24,090 nucleotides of DNA. It comes from Nemertoderma westbladi. Lineage: Eukaryota > Xenacoelomorpha > Nemertodermatida > Nemertodermatidae. The notes under the pieces are model-generated. The model did no database searches. It was not told the origin of the DNA and saw only the letters and a list, made by a program, of their open reading frames with translations. Location of the stretch: assembly GCA_032718475.1 (NCBI GenBank), contig JAUCBJ010000995.1:1-24090 (forward strand), in the 5' to 3' direction. Position 1 is the first letter of the stretch; each line of letters opens with the position of its first letter. This document shows, in pieces, positions 10,639 through 18,763 of the stretch. The position numbers and the translations under genes were made by a program.

Positions 10639-11401
10639 TGTCAAAGAGCCGTCTGGAGATGGCCCATCAGTGGCCATCACCAAAGCCGCATTCCCAACCA
10701 AGAAGGCCACCAGGATCCGTTGGAGGAGGAACCTGTGCGACTTTGGTTCATGGGTCACACAGAATGGGCCACCAGGATCCGTTGGAGGAGGAACCTGTGC
10801 GACTTTGGTTCATGGGTCACACAGAATGGGCCACCAGGATCCGTTGGAGGAGGAACCTGTGCGACTTTGGTTCATGGGTCACAGAATGGGCCACCAGGAT
10901 CCGTTGGAGGAGGAACCTGTGCGACTTTGGTTTAAGGGTCACAGAATGGGCCACCAGGATCCGTTGGAGGAGGAACCTGTGCGACTTTGGTTCATGGGTC
11001 ACAGAATGGGCCACCAGGATCCATTGGAGGAGGAACCTGTGCGACTTTGGTTTATGGGTCACAGAATGGAGGCGAGAACCGAACTCCCTGATGAAGATGG
11101 CTGTCTCGGGCCCAGGCTGGTCAAGGGTCTCAAAGGCAACAGGATGAAAGATGTGGCCCCTCTCCATTACCTCACCGTAGGTTGCGTTCTTCCCTGGCTC
11201 TGCCCCCTCTGCAGTGTGGCCGTGCAGCCCAACGCTCCACATGAGTGTTAACTGGAGGTGACTGGGAAACAGAGGGTCCACTACTCTGATTACTTTTTGC
11301 CGATTTTTTTCATTTGTGCGAAACTCTTCCTTCATCCCACCTGTACCTATTTCGGTAATACATCGCCTTTGCTTCCTTTGAAGCCATGGTAGTATACACA
11401 C
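10639..11401 (-). pseudogene. C-terminal fossil of a retroelement polyprotein
   Basis: The minus-strand frame from 11401 contains DPLFPSHLQLTLMWSVG, then HTAEGAEPGKNATYGEVMER, then HIFHPVAFETLDQPGPETAI and FIREFGSRLHSVTHEPKSH, then FLLQRILVA. This is the pattern of a conserved C-terminal segment of some metazoan retroelement polyproteins (APSHL..., PVAxETLGxxG, LGRR...TG...LxQRxSVAIQRGNAA), matched from memory of the family. After the tandem array the other end (10639-10706) reads VAFLVGNAALVMATDG and then a stop, so the domain end has been split by amplification of its own coding DNA. No RT catalytic motifs occur, so only the tail of the element remains. The family name is not certain. Confidence 0.65.
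10707..11069. repeat. 60/62-bp minisatellite, six units
   Basis: Units begin CCACCAGGATCCGTTGG at 10707, 10769, 10831, 10891, 10951 and 11011 (last unit CCATTGG). The first two are 62 bases (an extra AC), the rest 60. The 60-base units keep frame and encode a 20-residue block (HSVTHEPKSHRFLLQRILVA) on the minus strand. The 62-base units shift frame, which is why the open frame stops near 10817. Unit identity is very high. Confidence 0.95.
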
Positions 11402-11880
11402 ACAGAATCTCTAACAACTTACTGGAGGACTAATGTCTGACTAGGCTACTGTTCTATACCTGTATACTATGATATCTATGATGTATATTTACAGATTTAG
11501 GGTAGGCCTACTCCATAATTATACTGCTGTACTGTACTGTGGCAATTGCTACTTTGCTACTCTGGGGCGGGTCTAGCTATGTTAAATTCTATCTAACAAT
11601 TTTTTTAGACCGAATGTACTGGAAACTCTAACTAATATCCGTTAATTTTAATAAGAGTCTGTCTGACCAGCACAGCAGAGAGTTGAGACTACTCAGTGTT
11701 AAAATACATTTGTTTATTTTGGAAACCTCCCTCACTGCACTCTCTTGACCGAAATACACCTTGTCATAACGCGGATTACTAAAAAATTGCTACTTTTCAT
11801 TTCTGTACACCATGATATACTTAGTTATTAAAAGTGCCCCACATGCCAAATATGCTCAATAGGGTTTTTAATTAAATTCT
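11402..11880. other. non-coding region
   Basis: I see no gene or known repeat. It includes a TAGGCCTA palindrome near 11505-11512. Toward 11850-11880 the sequence begins to align with DNA downstream of exon 1 in copy A. Confidence 0.4.
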
Positions 11881-12079
11881 GATGGCGCATCGTTTTTAAT
11901 AAGTAAAAAACATAGGTATTGTAGTTTAATCGGAACTTCTTTGAGGGCGGTTCTCCTTTCCGATCTTTTCTCTTCTTTACTCCGTTTGAAATATGTAGTA
12001 TTACTGCTTCAATGAAGCTGTTCGTTGAGGTTCCTCCCCTGGCTACAACTAATTTAACTTCCGTGGGAAGATTATTCAT
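11881..12079 (-). pseudogene. exon 1 of the OB-like family, copy D
   Basis: The minus-strand frame starts MNNLPTEVKLVVARGG, continues TSTNSFIEAVILHISNG, and ends with the basic KKRKDRKGEPPSKKFRLNYN segment. It is close to copy A exon 1 (a few residue changes). The strong donor GTAAGT used in copy A is absent; the frame instead runs on into unrelated codons to 11828. I find no exon 2 downstream, so this copy looks non-functional. Its upstream DNA (12080-12345) matches that of copy A at roughly 93% by eye over one stretch. Confidence 0.75.
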
Positions 12080-12345
12080 TATTATATGATAATGAGATTA
12101 AAGATTAAATGAGATTAAGTAATTATTTCTTAGTATTGCTACTGTATAAATACAGAAATATAGGCATCATATTGCCCTGAATACATTTCACCGCTCCGAT
12201 ATATTTATATGTTTAAGCTTTAATATGTAATGCGATCGACACTCCTAGAAATGTTTCAGCTATTTATTCCTTCTGCTAATAGATATTAGTTTTCTTCATT
12301 ATTTTATGAAATTGTTATAATCTTACTCTTGTTTTTTTTCTGTGT
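12080..12345 (-). repeat. duplicated upstream segment of unit D
   Basis: This matches 15625-15990 upstream of copy A (for example GATATATTTATATGTTTAAG and GTTTCAGCTATTTATTCCTT in both). Copy A has an extra 23-bp tandem array here. Homology stops near 12345 and resumes at 14276, because a LINE fragment lies between. Confidence 0.85.
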
Positions 12346-14275
12346 ATACATGTATTTATTTATTATTATTAATCTTTTAATTCATGCCATAATCGAATTA
12401 TACATATTACGAAACGGCACATATGCACAGTTAATTTAAGTATTATAGAGCACAAGGTAACAATTATATTATTTTTTTTGACATAAGTAAAAATAGTAAA
12501 ATATATTTATATTAACGCTAAGTTTCAGCGCTTCTAAAAATTCTAGATACGGTACGGCAGTTGTTATAAATAGCACTTAAAATTGTATTATCAGACGAAA
12601 ATATACGTTTTCTAAAACTTGTCCTAGCATTAAAAATAATATGGCAAAACATAGGCAAATCTAGTTTACCTAATGACAGTGACATACTAGTGGCTACTTC
12701 ATTGGTTACACGTGGTATCTTAAATATTATTCTAGCAGCATTGTTGTACCCTACAGCGATTTTATTAAACACTTTATTTGAATAATTCTGTTGTGCCCAT
12801 AGTGCACAACAGTATATTTGAGTGCAATAAGCTCGAAATAAGCAACATTTAACCCTTAGTGTGCAGTGACTAAATTTACTAGCCAACATATTTGCTCTGC
12901 CATATAGTGAGCCAGTCTGCACTTTTATATCTGCATCATCATCTGTATCGCTACGTAACAAATGGCCTAGATATGAAAATTGGTCAACTATTTGAATGGG
13001 CTTACCATACAAAAACACTTTCACTTCCGAATGGCATTTCATAGCACACGGTGTATAATATAAGCACTTCGTTTTCTTAGTATTAAACAATATAGAATTT
13101 CTATTGGCGTAATTTACTGCAGCATCTATTAGTATCTGTAAGCCTAATATTGAATTTGATAAAAGACAAAGGTCGTCAGCATATAACAAATGATTTATTC
13201 TTGTATTACCAATTAATGCACCAATTCCAGTACCAGTAAGTTCCCTACTTAAGTCGTCCATATACACTGTAAAAAGATTTGGCGAAAGAATACCGCCCTG
13301 TTTGGTTCCCTTTGTAACCACCCGAAAGAAAAATATTCACCAACAATACAATCAGGGCCATATGCCTTGCCTACATTTAAACTATAGATAGCATCAAAAA
13401 TATCGTTCCGAGAAAACTTTAAACTTTCTTTATTTAAACTGCTTGAAATCGACTTGTCTACAAATTCCTTATCAGAGTCGTCATTAACACAATTGAAAAT
13501 ATTATCAAAGTGTTTTTTCCACAATTCACAGACTTCCACAGCACCTGTAACCCCATCTACAACATTAGGAGCAGGTGAGGGTTTATTGCACCGTTTTGAA
13601 ACTTCAGACCAAAATTGCTTTATGTTGCCTGACGTAGTAGCCAGTATGGCTTCGGCTAATTTGTCATCACGAATTTTATTCTCTTGTCGCTTGCAGTGTT
13701 TTAAAACTCTTTTAAAATTAGCTTTATCCTTAATATATTGAGAAAATATTATTCCTTGCTTTGGAGACCCAGCCGACCTCCAACTCAAAAAAGATTGCCT
13801 TGCTTTATGGTGGAGCTCCTTTACCAGGTCATTCCACCCTGGAATGTGATTAATGTTATTACTCTTTGAATTATTTTTACTTTTAAACGCTTTGTCACCC
13901 GCTGAAATTAAACCATTTACAATATGCGCATAAAGTGAGTCAATGGCACATTTACATTTTACACAATTACAGCTCTGGTATCATTACAACTACTAAGCTC
14001 TGATTCAAACTTTGTGTAATCACTCAAGTTTGAATCAACTTAACTGGCGTATGTATTTATTTCCGCCGCTTTAACTTTGTCCCAATCAGGTCCTGTAGAA
14101 AAAGTTACACCCGGTTTACTATCATCAGCATCACCATTACCAACAAGTAGCGCTTCTAAATCGATTGTGAAATATATTGGCATATGGTCATCTACTGTAC
14201 TGTCATACGAAATACTAATAGATTTAATCTTATTATCTAACATTCCAGAACACACCACGTGGTCCAATATGTACC
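12346..14275 (-). pseudogene. third LINE fragment, internally deleted endonuclease-RT
   Basis: On the minus strand, 14275-14040 carries the endonuclease end (ILDHVVCS, then STVDDHMPIYF). A frameshifted linker follows (IPGWNDLVKELHHKARQSF, then LSWRSAGSPKQG). 13788-13330 is the RT N-terminus (SLNVGKAYGPDCIVGEYF), and 13321-12518 is the RT C-terminal half (TKGTKQGGILSPNLFTVYMD, NHLLYADDLCLLS, FSYLGHLLRSDTD). Near 13325 the text jumps from the early RT block straight to the KQGG box, so the middle fingers/palm segment, including the first catalytic Asp, is missing. The 3' end shows an A-rich tail (AATAATAATAAATAAATA) near 12350-12380. Upstream endonuclease sequence is absent. It is dead and 5'-truncated. 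Its lineage is not resolved but differs from the other three LINEs here. Confidence 0.88.
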
Positions 14276-14321
14276 ATATGTATCTTATATGTATGTCATA
14301 TATATCTTATATGTATCTTAT
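14276..14321 (-). repeat. duplicated upstream segment of unit D, continued
   Basis: The CATATATATCTTATATG phrase matches about 16007-16030 upstream of copy A. The segment is interrupted by the SINE and continues at 14558-14700. Confidence 0.8.
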
Positions 14322-14557
14322 CAAGCAAGCAAACAGTCTGCCGAGGCCAGAGGCGACCCGAAAGCTCCTCTTTCGATAGCTGCTACCCGACTGTAGGGGT
14401 GGGCGCTACTCCTATCCCATGATTTTCTCCCAGTAATTTAACTGGTACTCATTTTATCGACCCCAGTGGATGAAAGGCTGAGTGGAACTGGTGGGGCTGA
14501 ACCTACAACCACTAGATTGCAGGCCCGGCGCTCAACCAACTGAGCTACCCCGTCTCT
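14322..14557 (-). mobile_element. tRNA-derived SINE with Meta/Ceph-like central domain
   Basis: The minus strand begins GGGGTAGCTCAGTTGGTTGA (A box TAGCTCAGTTGG) and, after about 30 bases, has GTAGGTTCAGCCCCACC (B box). The body then reads CTCAGCCTTTCATCCACT, followed by GGTCGATAAAATGAGTACCA, strongly resembling the conserved core of cephalopod and broader metazoan SINEs (from memory of that domain). It ends in a short GCTTGCTTG tail. The element is absent from the matching position of the copy A upstream region, so it is an insertion. Pol III transcription and LINE-driven mobilisation are inferred from class. Confidence 0.85.
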
Positions 14558-14710
14558 TGTGTCTTGTGTGATGTATCTTATATGTATCTTCTATGTATCT
14601 TATATTATCAATCTTAATCTTTAATACAAATTTATCTCACTATATTATATTATTTAGTATTGATTCTGTCGGGTGCTCTGAACTTATAGACCAATATCTT
14701 ATAAGAACTA
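14558..14710 (-). repeat. duplicated upstream segment of unit D, distal part
   Basis: This matches 16040-16190: AATACAAATTTATCTCACTA versus AATACAAATTCATCTCACTA, and the CTGCTCTGAACTTATAGACC phrase in both (CTGCTC versus GTGCTC). It marks the outer edge of the unit. Confidence 0.85.
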
Positions 14711-14837
14711 CTATTGTTCGCGCTTTTAGACCTTTAGCAGTTTAACCTGCCAATTTTAGTTGTCTTCTTGTTTATAAATCGACTTTAGCCTTTATCAATT
14801 ATTTAATGTACTGAAGTTATATCAGCCCTTAACTTAC

Positions 14838-15111
14838 CCCATCAATGTTTAGATTATGTACTTCTAGCGTAAACCCAGTCATATCATCATTCTCTGGTGT
14901 GAAATCGGTGATGACGACGTTTACCGTTGGTGCGGCCAACACTGCAGTGGAGTTACAACTTATCAGAGGAATGTTATGGTTTCTCTTTCCTCTGAAAGAA
15001 GGTTCCATCAGTCGTACGGCCGCACCAACGACAAGACCAGCGACAAAAAAACGATCGCTGTCGATTCCCTTTGGATTTATGACAGCGAACGTTTCACCGG
15101 AAGAGAGATCT
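14838..15111 (-). CDS. exon 2 of OB-like protein family, copy A
   Basis: This internal exon is bounded by an acceptor (CTATAG just above 15111) and a strong donor (GTAAGT at 14837-14832). It begins with one base that completes the split codon left by exon 1A (AT plus A), then reads DLSSGETFAVINPKGIDSDR, continues with FFVAGLVVGAAVRLMEP, GKRNHNIPLISC, STAVLAAPTVNVVITDF, and ends NLNIDG in phase 0. The alternation of hydrophobic strands around SGE, a GAAVRL strand and a late STAV strand resembles an OB-fold of the RPA large-subunit type; this is pattern inference, not a database hit. No exon 3 follows in this copy, so the gene is truncated or rearranged downstream. Confidence 0.65.
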
Positions 15112-15194
15112 CTATAGACAATATAAATTAAATAATGTTCTATTCTATATCTCATGACAATTAGAATTTGTTATTTACATTACATGTACTCATT

Positions 15195-15265
15195 TACTAA
15201 TAGGTCATTTGGTAAAGCGCCTAACTTTAGACCTAGAAGTAATGAGTTCGATACTGGGTCATTAC
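15195..15265 (+). repeat. tRNA-like sequence in intron 1 of copy A
   Basis: TAGGTCATTTGGTAAAGCG (A-box-like) is followed about 30 bases on by GAGTTCGATACTGGGTC (B-box-like) on the plus strand, antisense to the exons. It is homologous to 5990-6055; copy B retains its first part up to 19778, where the LINE begins. Confidence 0.6.
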
Positions 15266-15445
15266 TTTATTTTTATTGTGGAAAATAATGTAATCCCGCC
15301 CTGGAAATATATATTTCATATCTATTATTTACAAAAACCTATACTTATTCTTTATAATATTTAATATTAACGTATACAATAGTGTAAATTAAATTTTGAT
15401 ACCCACATAAACATAAATTATCACATATTATATAGAAACACTTAC

Positions 15446-15624
15446 ATCATAAACACCATAGTGTTGTAATTTAATCGGAACTTCTTTGACGGCGGTTCTC
15501 CTTTCCGATCTCTTTTCTTTTTTACACCGTTTGATATGTGTAGTATTACGGCTTCGATGAAGGAGTTCGTTGATGTCCCTCCCCTGGCTACAACTGATTT
15601 CACTTTCGTGGGAAGATTATTCAT
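15446..15624 (-). CDS. exon 1 of OB-like protein family, copy A
   Basis: The start Met at 15624 is the first after an in-frame TAA. The exon encodes about 59 residues: MNNLPTKVKSVVARGG, then TSTNSFIEAVILHISNG, then the basic KKKRDRKGEPPSKKFR, and ends LNYNTMVFM. A strong donor (GTAAGTGT at 15445-15438) leaves two bases (AT), which fit the single leading base of exon 2A. The FIEAVILHI strand followed by a basic loop would form the first part of the OB-like domain completed by exon 2, and the basic cluster could also act as a nuclear localisation signal; both are inferences. The intron (15445-15112, 334 bases) contains the antisense tRNA-like sequence. Confidence 0.65.
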
Positions 15625-15696
15625 TATTAATTATATGATAATGAGATTAAAGATTAAATGAGATTAAGTAATTATTTCTTAGTATTGCTAATTCTT

Positions 15697-15805
15697 AGTA
15701 TAAATACAGAAAGATCTACTGTATAAATACAGAAAGATCTACTGTATAAATACAGAAAGATCTACTGTATAAATACAGAAAGATCTACTGTATAAATACA
15801 GAATG
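15697..15805. repeat. 23-bp tandem repeat, about 4.5 units
   Basis: The unit AAAGATCTACTGTATAAATACAG starts (in permuted form) at 15710, 15733, 15756 and 15779. Each unit contains the small palindrome CTGTATAAATACAG. Copy D has a single unit at the matching place, so the array expanded after the copies separated. Confidence 0.95.
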
Positions 15806-15999
15806 ATACAGTAGGTATCATATTGCCCTGAATACATTACACCGCGCCGATATATTTATATGTTTAAGCTTTAATATGTAATGTGATCGTCACTCCTAGA
15901 TATGTTTCAGCTATTTATTCCTTCTGCTAATAGATATTAGTTTTCTTAATGATTTTATGAAATTCTTATAATCTTACTCTTATTTTTTTTCCTGTATTT

Positions 16000-16190
16000 T
16001 ATATGTATGTCATATATATCTTATATGTATCTTATGTATCTTGTATCTTATATGTATCTTATGTATCTTATATTCTCAATCTTTATATTTAATACAAATT
16101 CATCTCACTATAATATATTATTTAGTAATGATTCTGTCGGCTGCTCTGAACTTATAGACCTACATCTTATAAGAACTATAATACTTATAT
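16000..16190 (-). repeat. upstream segment of unit A with TATCTTATATG repeats
   Basis: A run of TATGTATCTTA-like words (about 16005-16075) is followed by sequence shared with 14558-14710. It lies just upstream of the copy A exon 1 region and could be promoter-proximal or simply part of the duplicated block. No core promoter is identified. Confidence 0.6.
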
Positions 16191-16468
16191 TTACTATATC
16201 CTTATATTACTATATCGTTATATTATTACTATAGCTCTGTATTATATTTTATACGCCTACTTTATTTATAATATATAACATTTGTTTACTATCAGTTTAA
16301 AATATTTTTAAATGTGGTTGATTTTCAGAGTTACTATGTAAGCTTAAGTTATAATTATGTAATAGTAATTACGAAAACATAACTTTTGTGTCATTTATGC
16401 CTGCTAATATAGTACAATGTCATATAATTTTGCACCAATTTCACTACTAGTAATGGTGTTATAACTAT
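16191..16468. other. AT-rich spacer between copies B and A
   Basis: No gene is recognised. The start contains TATTACTATATC-type simple repeats. It separates the predicted 3' end of copy B from the upstream segment of copy A. Confidence 0.4.
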
Positions 16469-16719
16469 GTGGGACGAGCCACGAAGTGAGCGAAGCCTTA
16501 GCATATGGGTGCCATTGGCGATTTGTTGTCAAACTTGGCACGTGTAGTGCGTCAAAAGCTTAGAAATAGTCTGAAGTTAGGTCAAAAAGAAACTAACGCA
16601 ACACGGCACAAGATGAGGACAATTATTGTGTTGAAGACTTTTGACTAATGGCAGACAAATCGTTAATGGATCCCACATGCTAAAGGCTTTGCTCACTTCG
16701 TGCTGCGCGAAGGCCCCAC
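16469..16719. mobile_element. foldback/MITE-like element with about 35-bp imperfect inverted ends
   Basis: The left arm (GCCACGAAGTGAGCGAAGCC at 16479-16498, then TTAGCATATGG) and the right arm (CCACATGCTAAAGGCTTTGC, then TCACTTCGTGC, about 16674-16704) are reverse complements with few mismatches and gaps. The loop (about 16510-16670) is non-repetitive. A clear target-site duplication is not visible. It overlaps the predicted 3' end of copy B (stop at 16577-16579), so the end of that coding sequence could have been supplied by this insertion. Confidence 0.6.
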
Positions 16720-17352
16720 GAAAGTGTAGGTGAGTGAGTGTAAGTGTAAGCGCCCTGTTGCTGACCAGCACCAAGTAGGGGAGCAGCGCCCTGTTTGCAG
16801 ACCAGCACCGGGTTGGGGAGCAACTCCCTGTTGCAGACCAGCAGCGGGTAGGGGAGGAGCGTCCTGTTGCAGACCAGCACCGGGTAGGGGAACAGCGCAC
16901 TGTTGCAGACCAGCACCAGGTAGGGGAGCAGCGCCCAGTTGCAGACCAGCACCGGGTAGGGGAGCAGCGCCCTGTTGCAGACCAGCACCACGTAGGGGAG
17001 GAGCGCCCTGTTGCAGACCAGCACCGGCTAGGGGAGCAGCATCCTGTTGCAGACCAGCACCGGGTAAGGGAGCAGCGCCCTGATGCAGACCAGCACCAGG
17101 TGGGGGAGGAGCATCTTGTTGCAGACCACCACCGGGTAGGGGAGCAGCTCCCTCTTGCAGACCAGCACCGGGTAGGGGAGGAGCACCCTGTTGCAGACCA
17201 GCACCGGGTAGGGGATGAGCATCCTGTTGCAGACCAGCACCGGGTAGGGGAGCAGCGCCCTGTTGCAGATTGCAGAGCAGCACCGGGTATGGGAGCAGCG
17301 TCCTGTTGCAGACCACCACCGGGTAGGGGAGCATGTTGATTCCTTTGATCAC
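16577..17352 (-). CDS. predicted last exon of copy B, minisatellite-encoded tail
   Basis: An acceptor (TTTTGTTATAG, ending 17353) is followed by GT, which completes the glycine codon split at the end of exon 4. The frame then reads DQRNQHAPLPGGGLQQDAAP and enters the 36-bp array. The array first encodes a PLPGAGLQQGAA-type 12-residue repeat. An 8-bp insertion near 17268-17275 shifts the rest into an SPTRCWSATGRC-type repeat, and a 1-bp insertion near 16795 shifts it once more. The frame ends at 16577 after a non-repetitive tail that overlaps the foldback element. The splice and phase fit is good, but a repeat with no stops in any minus frame gives weak coding evidence, so the exon could be a chance read into a minisatellite. 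Confidence 0.4.
16740..17335. repeat. 36-bp GC-rich minisatellite, about 16.5 units
   Basis: The unit is GACCAGCACCGGGTAGGGGA followed by GCAGCGCCCTGTTGCA. Units start with GACCA at 16763, 16800, 16836, 16872 and so on every 36 bases to 17232, with one 37-base unit at the left and an 8-bp expansion near 17268. Because 36 is divisible by three and the unit lacks stops, all three minus frames and parts of the plus frames stay open. The units directly abut. Confidence 0.97.
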
Positions 17353-17704
17353 CTATAACAAAATACATTATACAATCATAAAAACTTTATATAAATGCTA
17401 CTACTACTACTAGATGTAATGTATATATGTCTAAGTCTATAAATGTCAATTTAATTAACATTAAATTTATTGGACAGTACGAATTAAAGTGAATAAAACA
17501 CACAAACAATAATAATATTACCTACTAAGGAACAAAACACACTAATACCAAACCTAATAAATAGACTATAAGAACAGTAAACGAAAATAATACACACTGT
17601 TTAGCACGATCAATGTAGAACACTAACTATTTGAAACTACAATAATAAAGTTCGCACTTTTGCCTATATTATTGAATGTTATAAATATTTTAATGTTTTC
17701 TTAC

Positions 17705-17900
17705 CTCTAAGTTTTCTAAACACATAACCGCAGTTCAGTGGCCGTATGGCTGATATATGTAGGGTCGTTATCTCCGCTACTTCGTTTGCATTCATGACGG
17801 CTTTACTCCAACCATGGACTCTCCACCCACCATTGTAGTCTTGGATACAATCTTCGAGATGTCTACGAAGATTGTCCTCACTTATCGTTTGGAACTTCGA
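17705..17900 (-). CDS. exon 4 of OB-like protein, copy B
   Basis: The exon follows an acceptor (AAAAAATTAG, weak pyrimidine tract) and ends at a donor (GAG then GTAAGA at 17704). It is open in phase 0 for 65 codons and leaves one base, matching exon 5. The peptide begins SKFQTISEDNLRRHLEDC and continues IQDYNGGWRVHGWSKAVMNA, NEVAEITTLHISAIRPLNCG. The order of a helix, a W-R-V strand, an N-E loop and a final strand ending in I-x-P-L-N resembles the last part of the RPA large-subunit C-terminal OB-fold (pattern F-x-V-x-V, Y-N-D, I-x-A-T-V, P-V-D). That is a pattern match from memory. It is too short for ordinary ORF listing and is found only by splice logic. Confidence 0.6.
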
Positions 17901-17905
17901 CTAAT

Positions 17906-18410
17906 TTTTTAAATAAAAATAATTATTAATGTAATAACTTGAGTGAGTACTGACTCTTATTTACAGAGTCTTGATATACAGTAATAGATGTAGCAGATGT
18001 GCATCATAATTTTAAGTCACCAATGACAAATACAATATTTGTTAAACCTTCCCCCAATACTAAAGTATGGATGGGAGTGTAGTTATTAATATAAAGATAA
18101 TTGTTAAGTTACGAAAATCATTATCAATTCTAATCTACTCAAACACATACACCCCTATACACTAAAATAGGAATACAAGCTTTGTATAATTATAATTTTT
18201 TCTAATTATTTAAAATCACATGTAATTAAGTTTATTAGTTTATTATAATGAAAATAATCCTCTAAAATAATGTAATATGTAAGGTTTTTCTTAAGTAAAT
18301 TATAATATAATTATTTTTAACATCAAAATTAAATAGGTCTACTCCAAAAATTTTTCATTTAGAAACTTAAAACACCGTTTAACGGAAAATGTTATACTTT
18401 CAGTAGGGAA
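17906..18410 (-). other. intron 3 of copy B
   Basis: This AT-rich stretch lies between the donor at 18417 and the acceptor at 17902-17901. I see no further exon or repeat in it. Confidence 0.5.
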
Positions 18411-18417
18411 TACTTAC

Positions 18418-18639
18418 AACCATATCCTCCTCGGCTATAAACTGCTTTGTAAATCCAGCCGACGAAAAGGGGATAGGTATTACCCTATCCCCATCTTTAT
18501 CATAAACGTCTAATATGACGTCGCATTCGATTATCCAGTGCTTCTGCCCCATCTTTGATGTGCGGAAACAAGGGCAGGATCCGTAATCTCCATAGATACC
18601 CTGGCACAATGGCCCACGGCAATTGTGAACCATTTTTGC
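18418..18639 (-). CDS. exon 3 of OB-like protein, copy B: CX4CX9CXC zinc-ribbon-like
   Basis: The exon of 222 bases (74 codons, phase 0 at both ends) follows an acceptor with a pyrimidine-rich tract (CTATTTACCTTTAG) and ends at a strong donor (GTAAGT at 18417). The peptide begins AKMVHNCRGPLCQGIYGDYG and continues SCPCFRTSKM, HWIIECDVILDVYDKDGDR, VIPIPFSSAGFTKQFI. Four cysteines in CX4CX9CXC precede an aromatic/hydrophobic strand, a DKDGD turn and a second strand. In the RPA large subunit the C-terminal DNA-binding domain has a CX4C...CX2C zinc ribbon inserted before the same kind of strand-turn-strand, so I infer a zinc-containing OB-fold that binds single-stranded DNA. Phase 0 also fits the end of exon 2. 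No diverged second copy is seen in the window. Confidence 0.65.
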
Positions 18640-18763
18640 CTAAAGGTAAATAGTTTAATATTCAGATAAGATAATAAATATTGCATTAAAATAATTAGCC
18701 CGACACATATCCCATTATACGTTGCATAGAAATATATATTATGAATTAAATAGTATCATTTAA

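Noticed and set aside
10615-11251. Plus-strand open frames across the 60-bp array
   Set aside because: They are also products of a stop-free repeat. The minus strand shows family-like protein motifs on both sides of the array, so it is the original sense.
14484-14557. Functional tRNA gene at the SINE head
   Set aside because: Box sequences are good but stems are imperfect and it continues into a SINE body with a tail.
14845-15117. Plus-strand frames at 14845-15117 and 19386-19658 as genes
   Set aside because: They are antisense to exons 2A and 2B, which have proper splice sites and phases on the minus strand.
16740-17335. CRISPR array, because of the 36-bp period
   Set aside because: The 36-base units abut directly with no unique spacers, and the setting is an animal genome with introns and LINEs. 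It is a minisatellite.
16730-17339. Plus-strand proteins rich in CCRPAPGRG-type repeats and the other two minus frames
   Set aside because: They arise because a stop-free unit of length divisible by three keeps most frames open. No splice or start evidence supports them, unlike the frame joined to exon 4.
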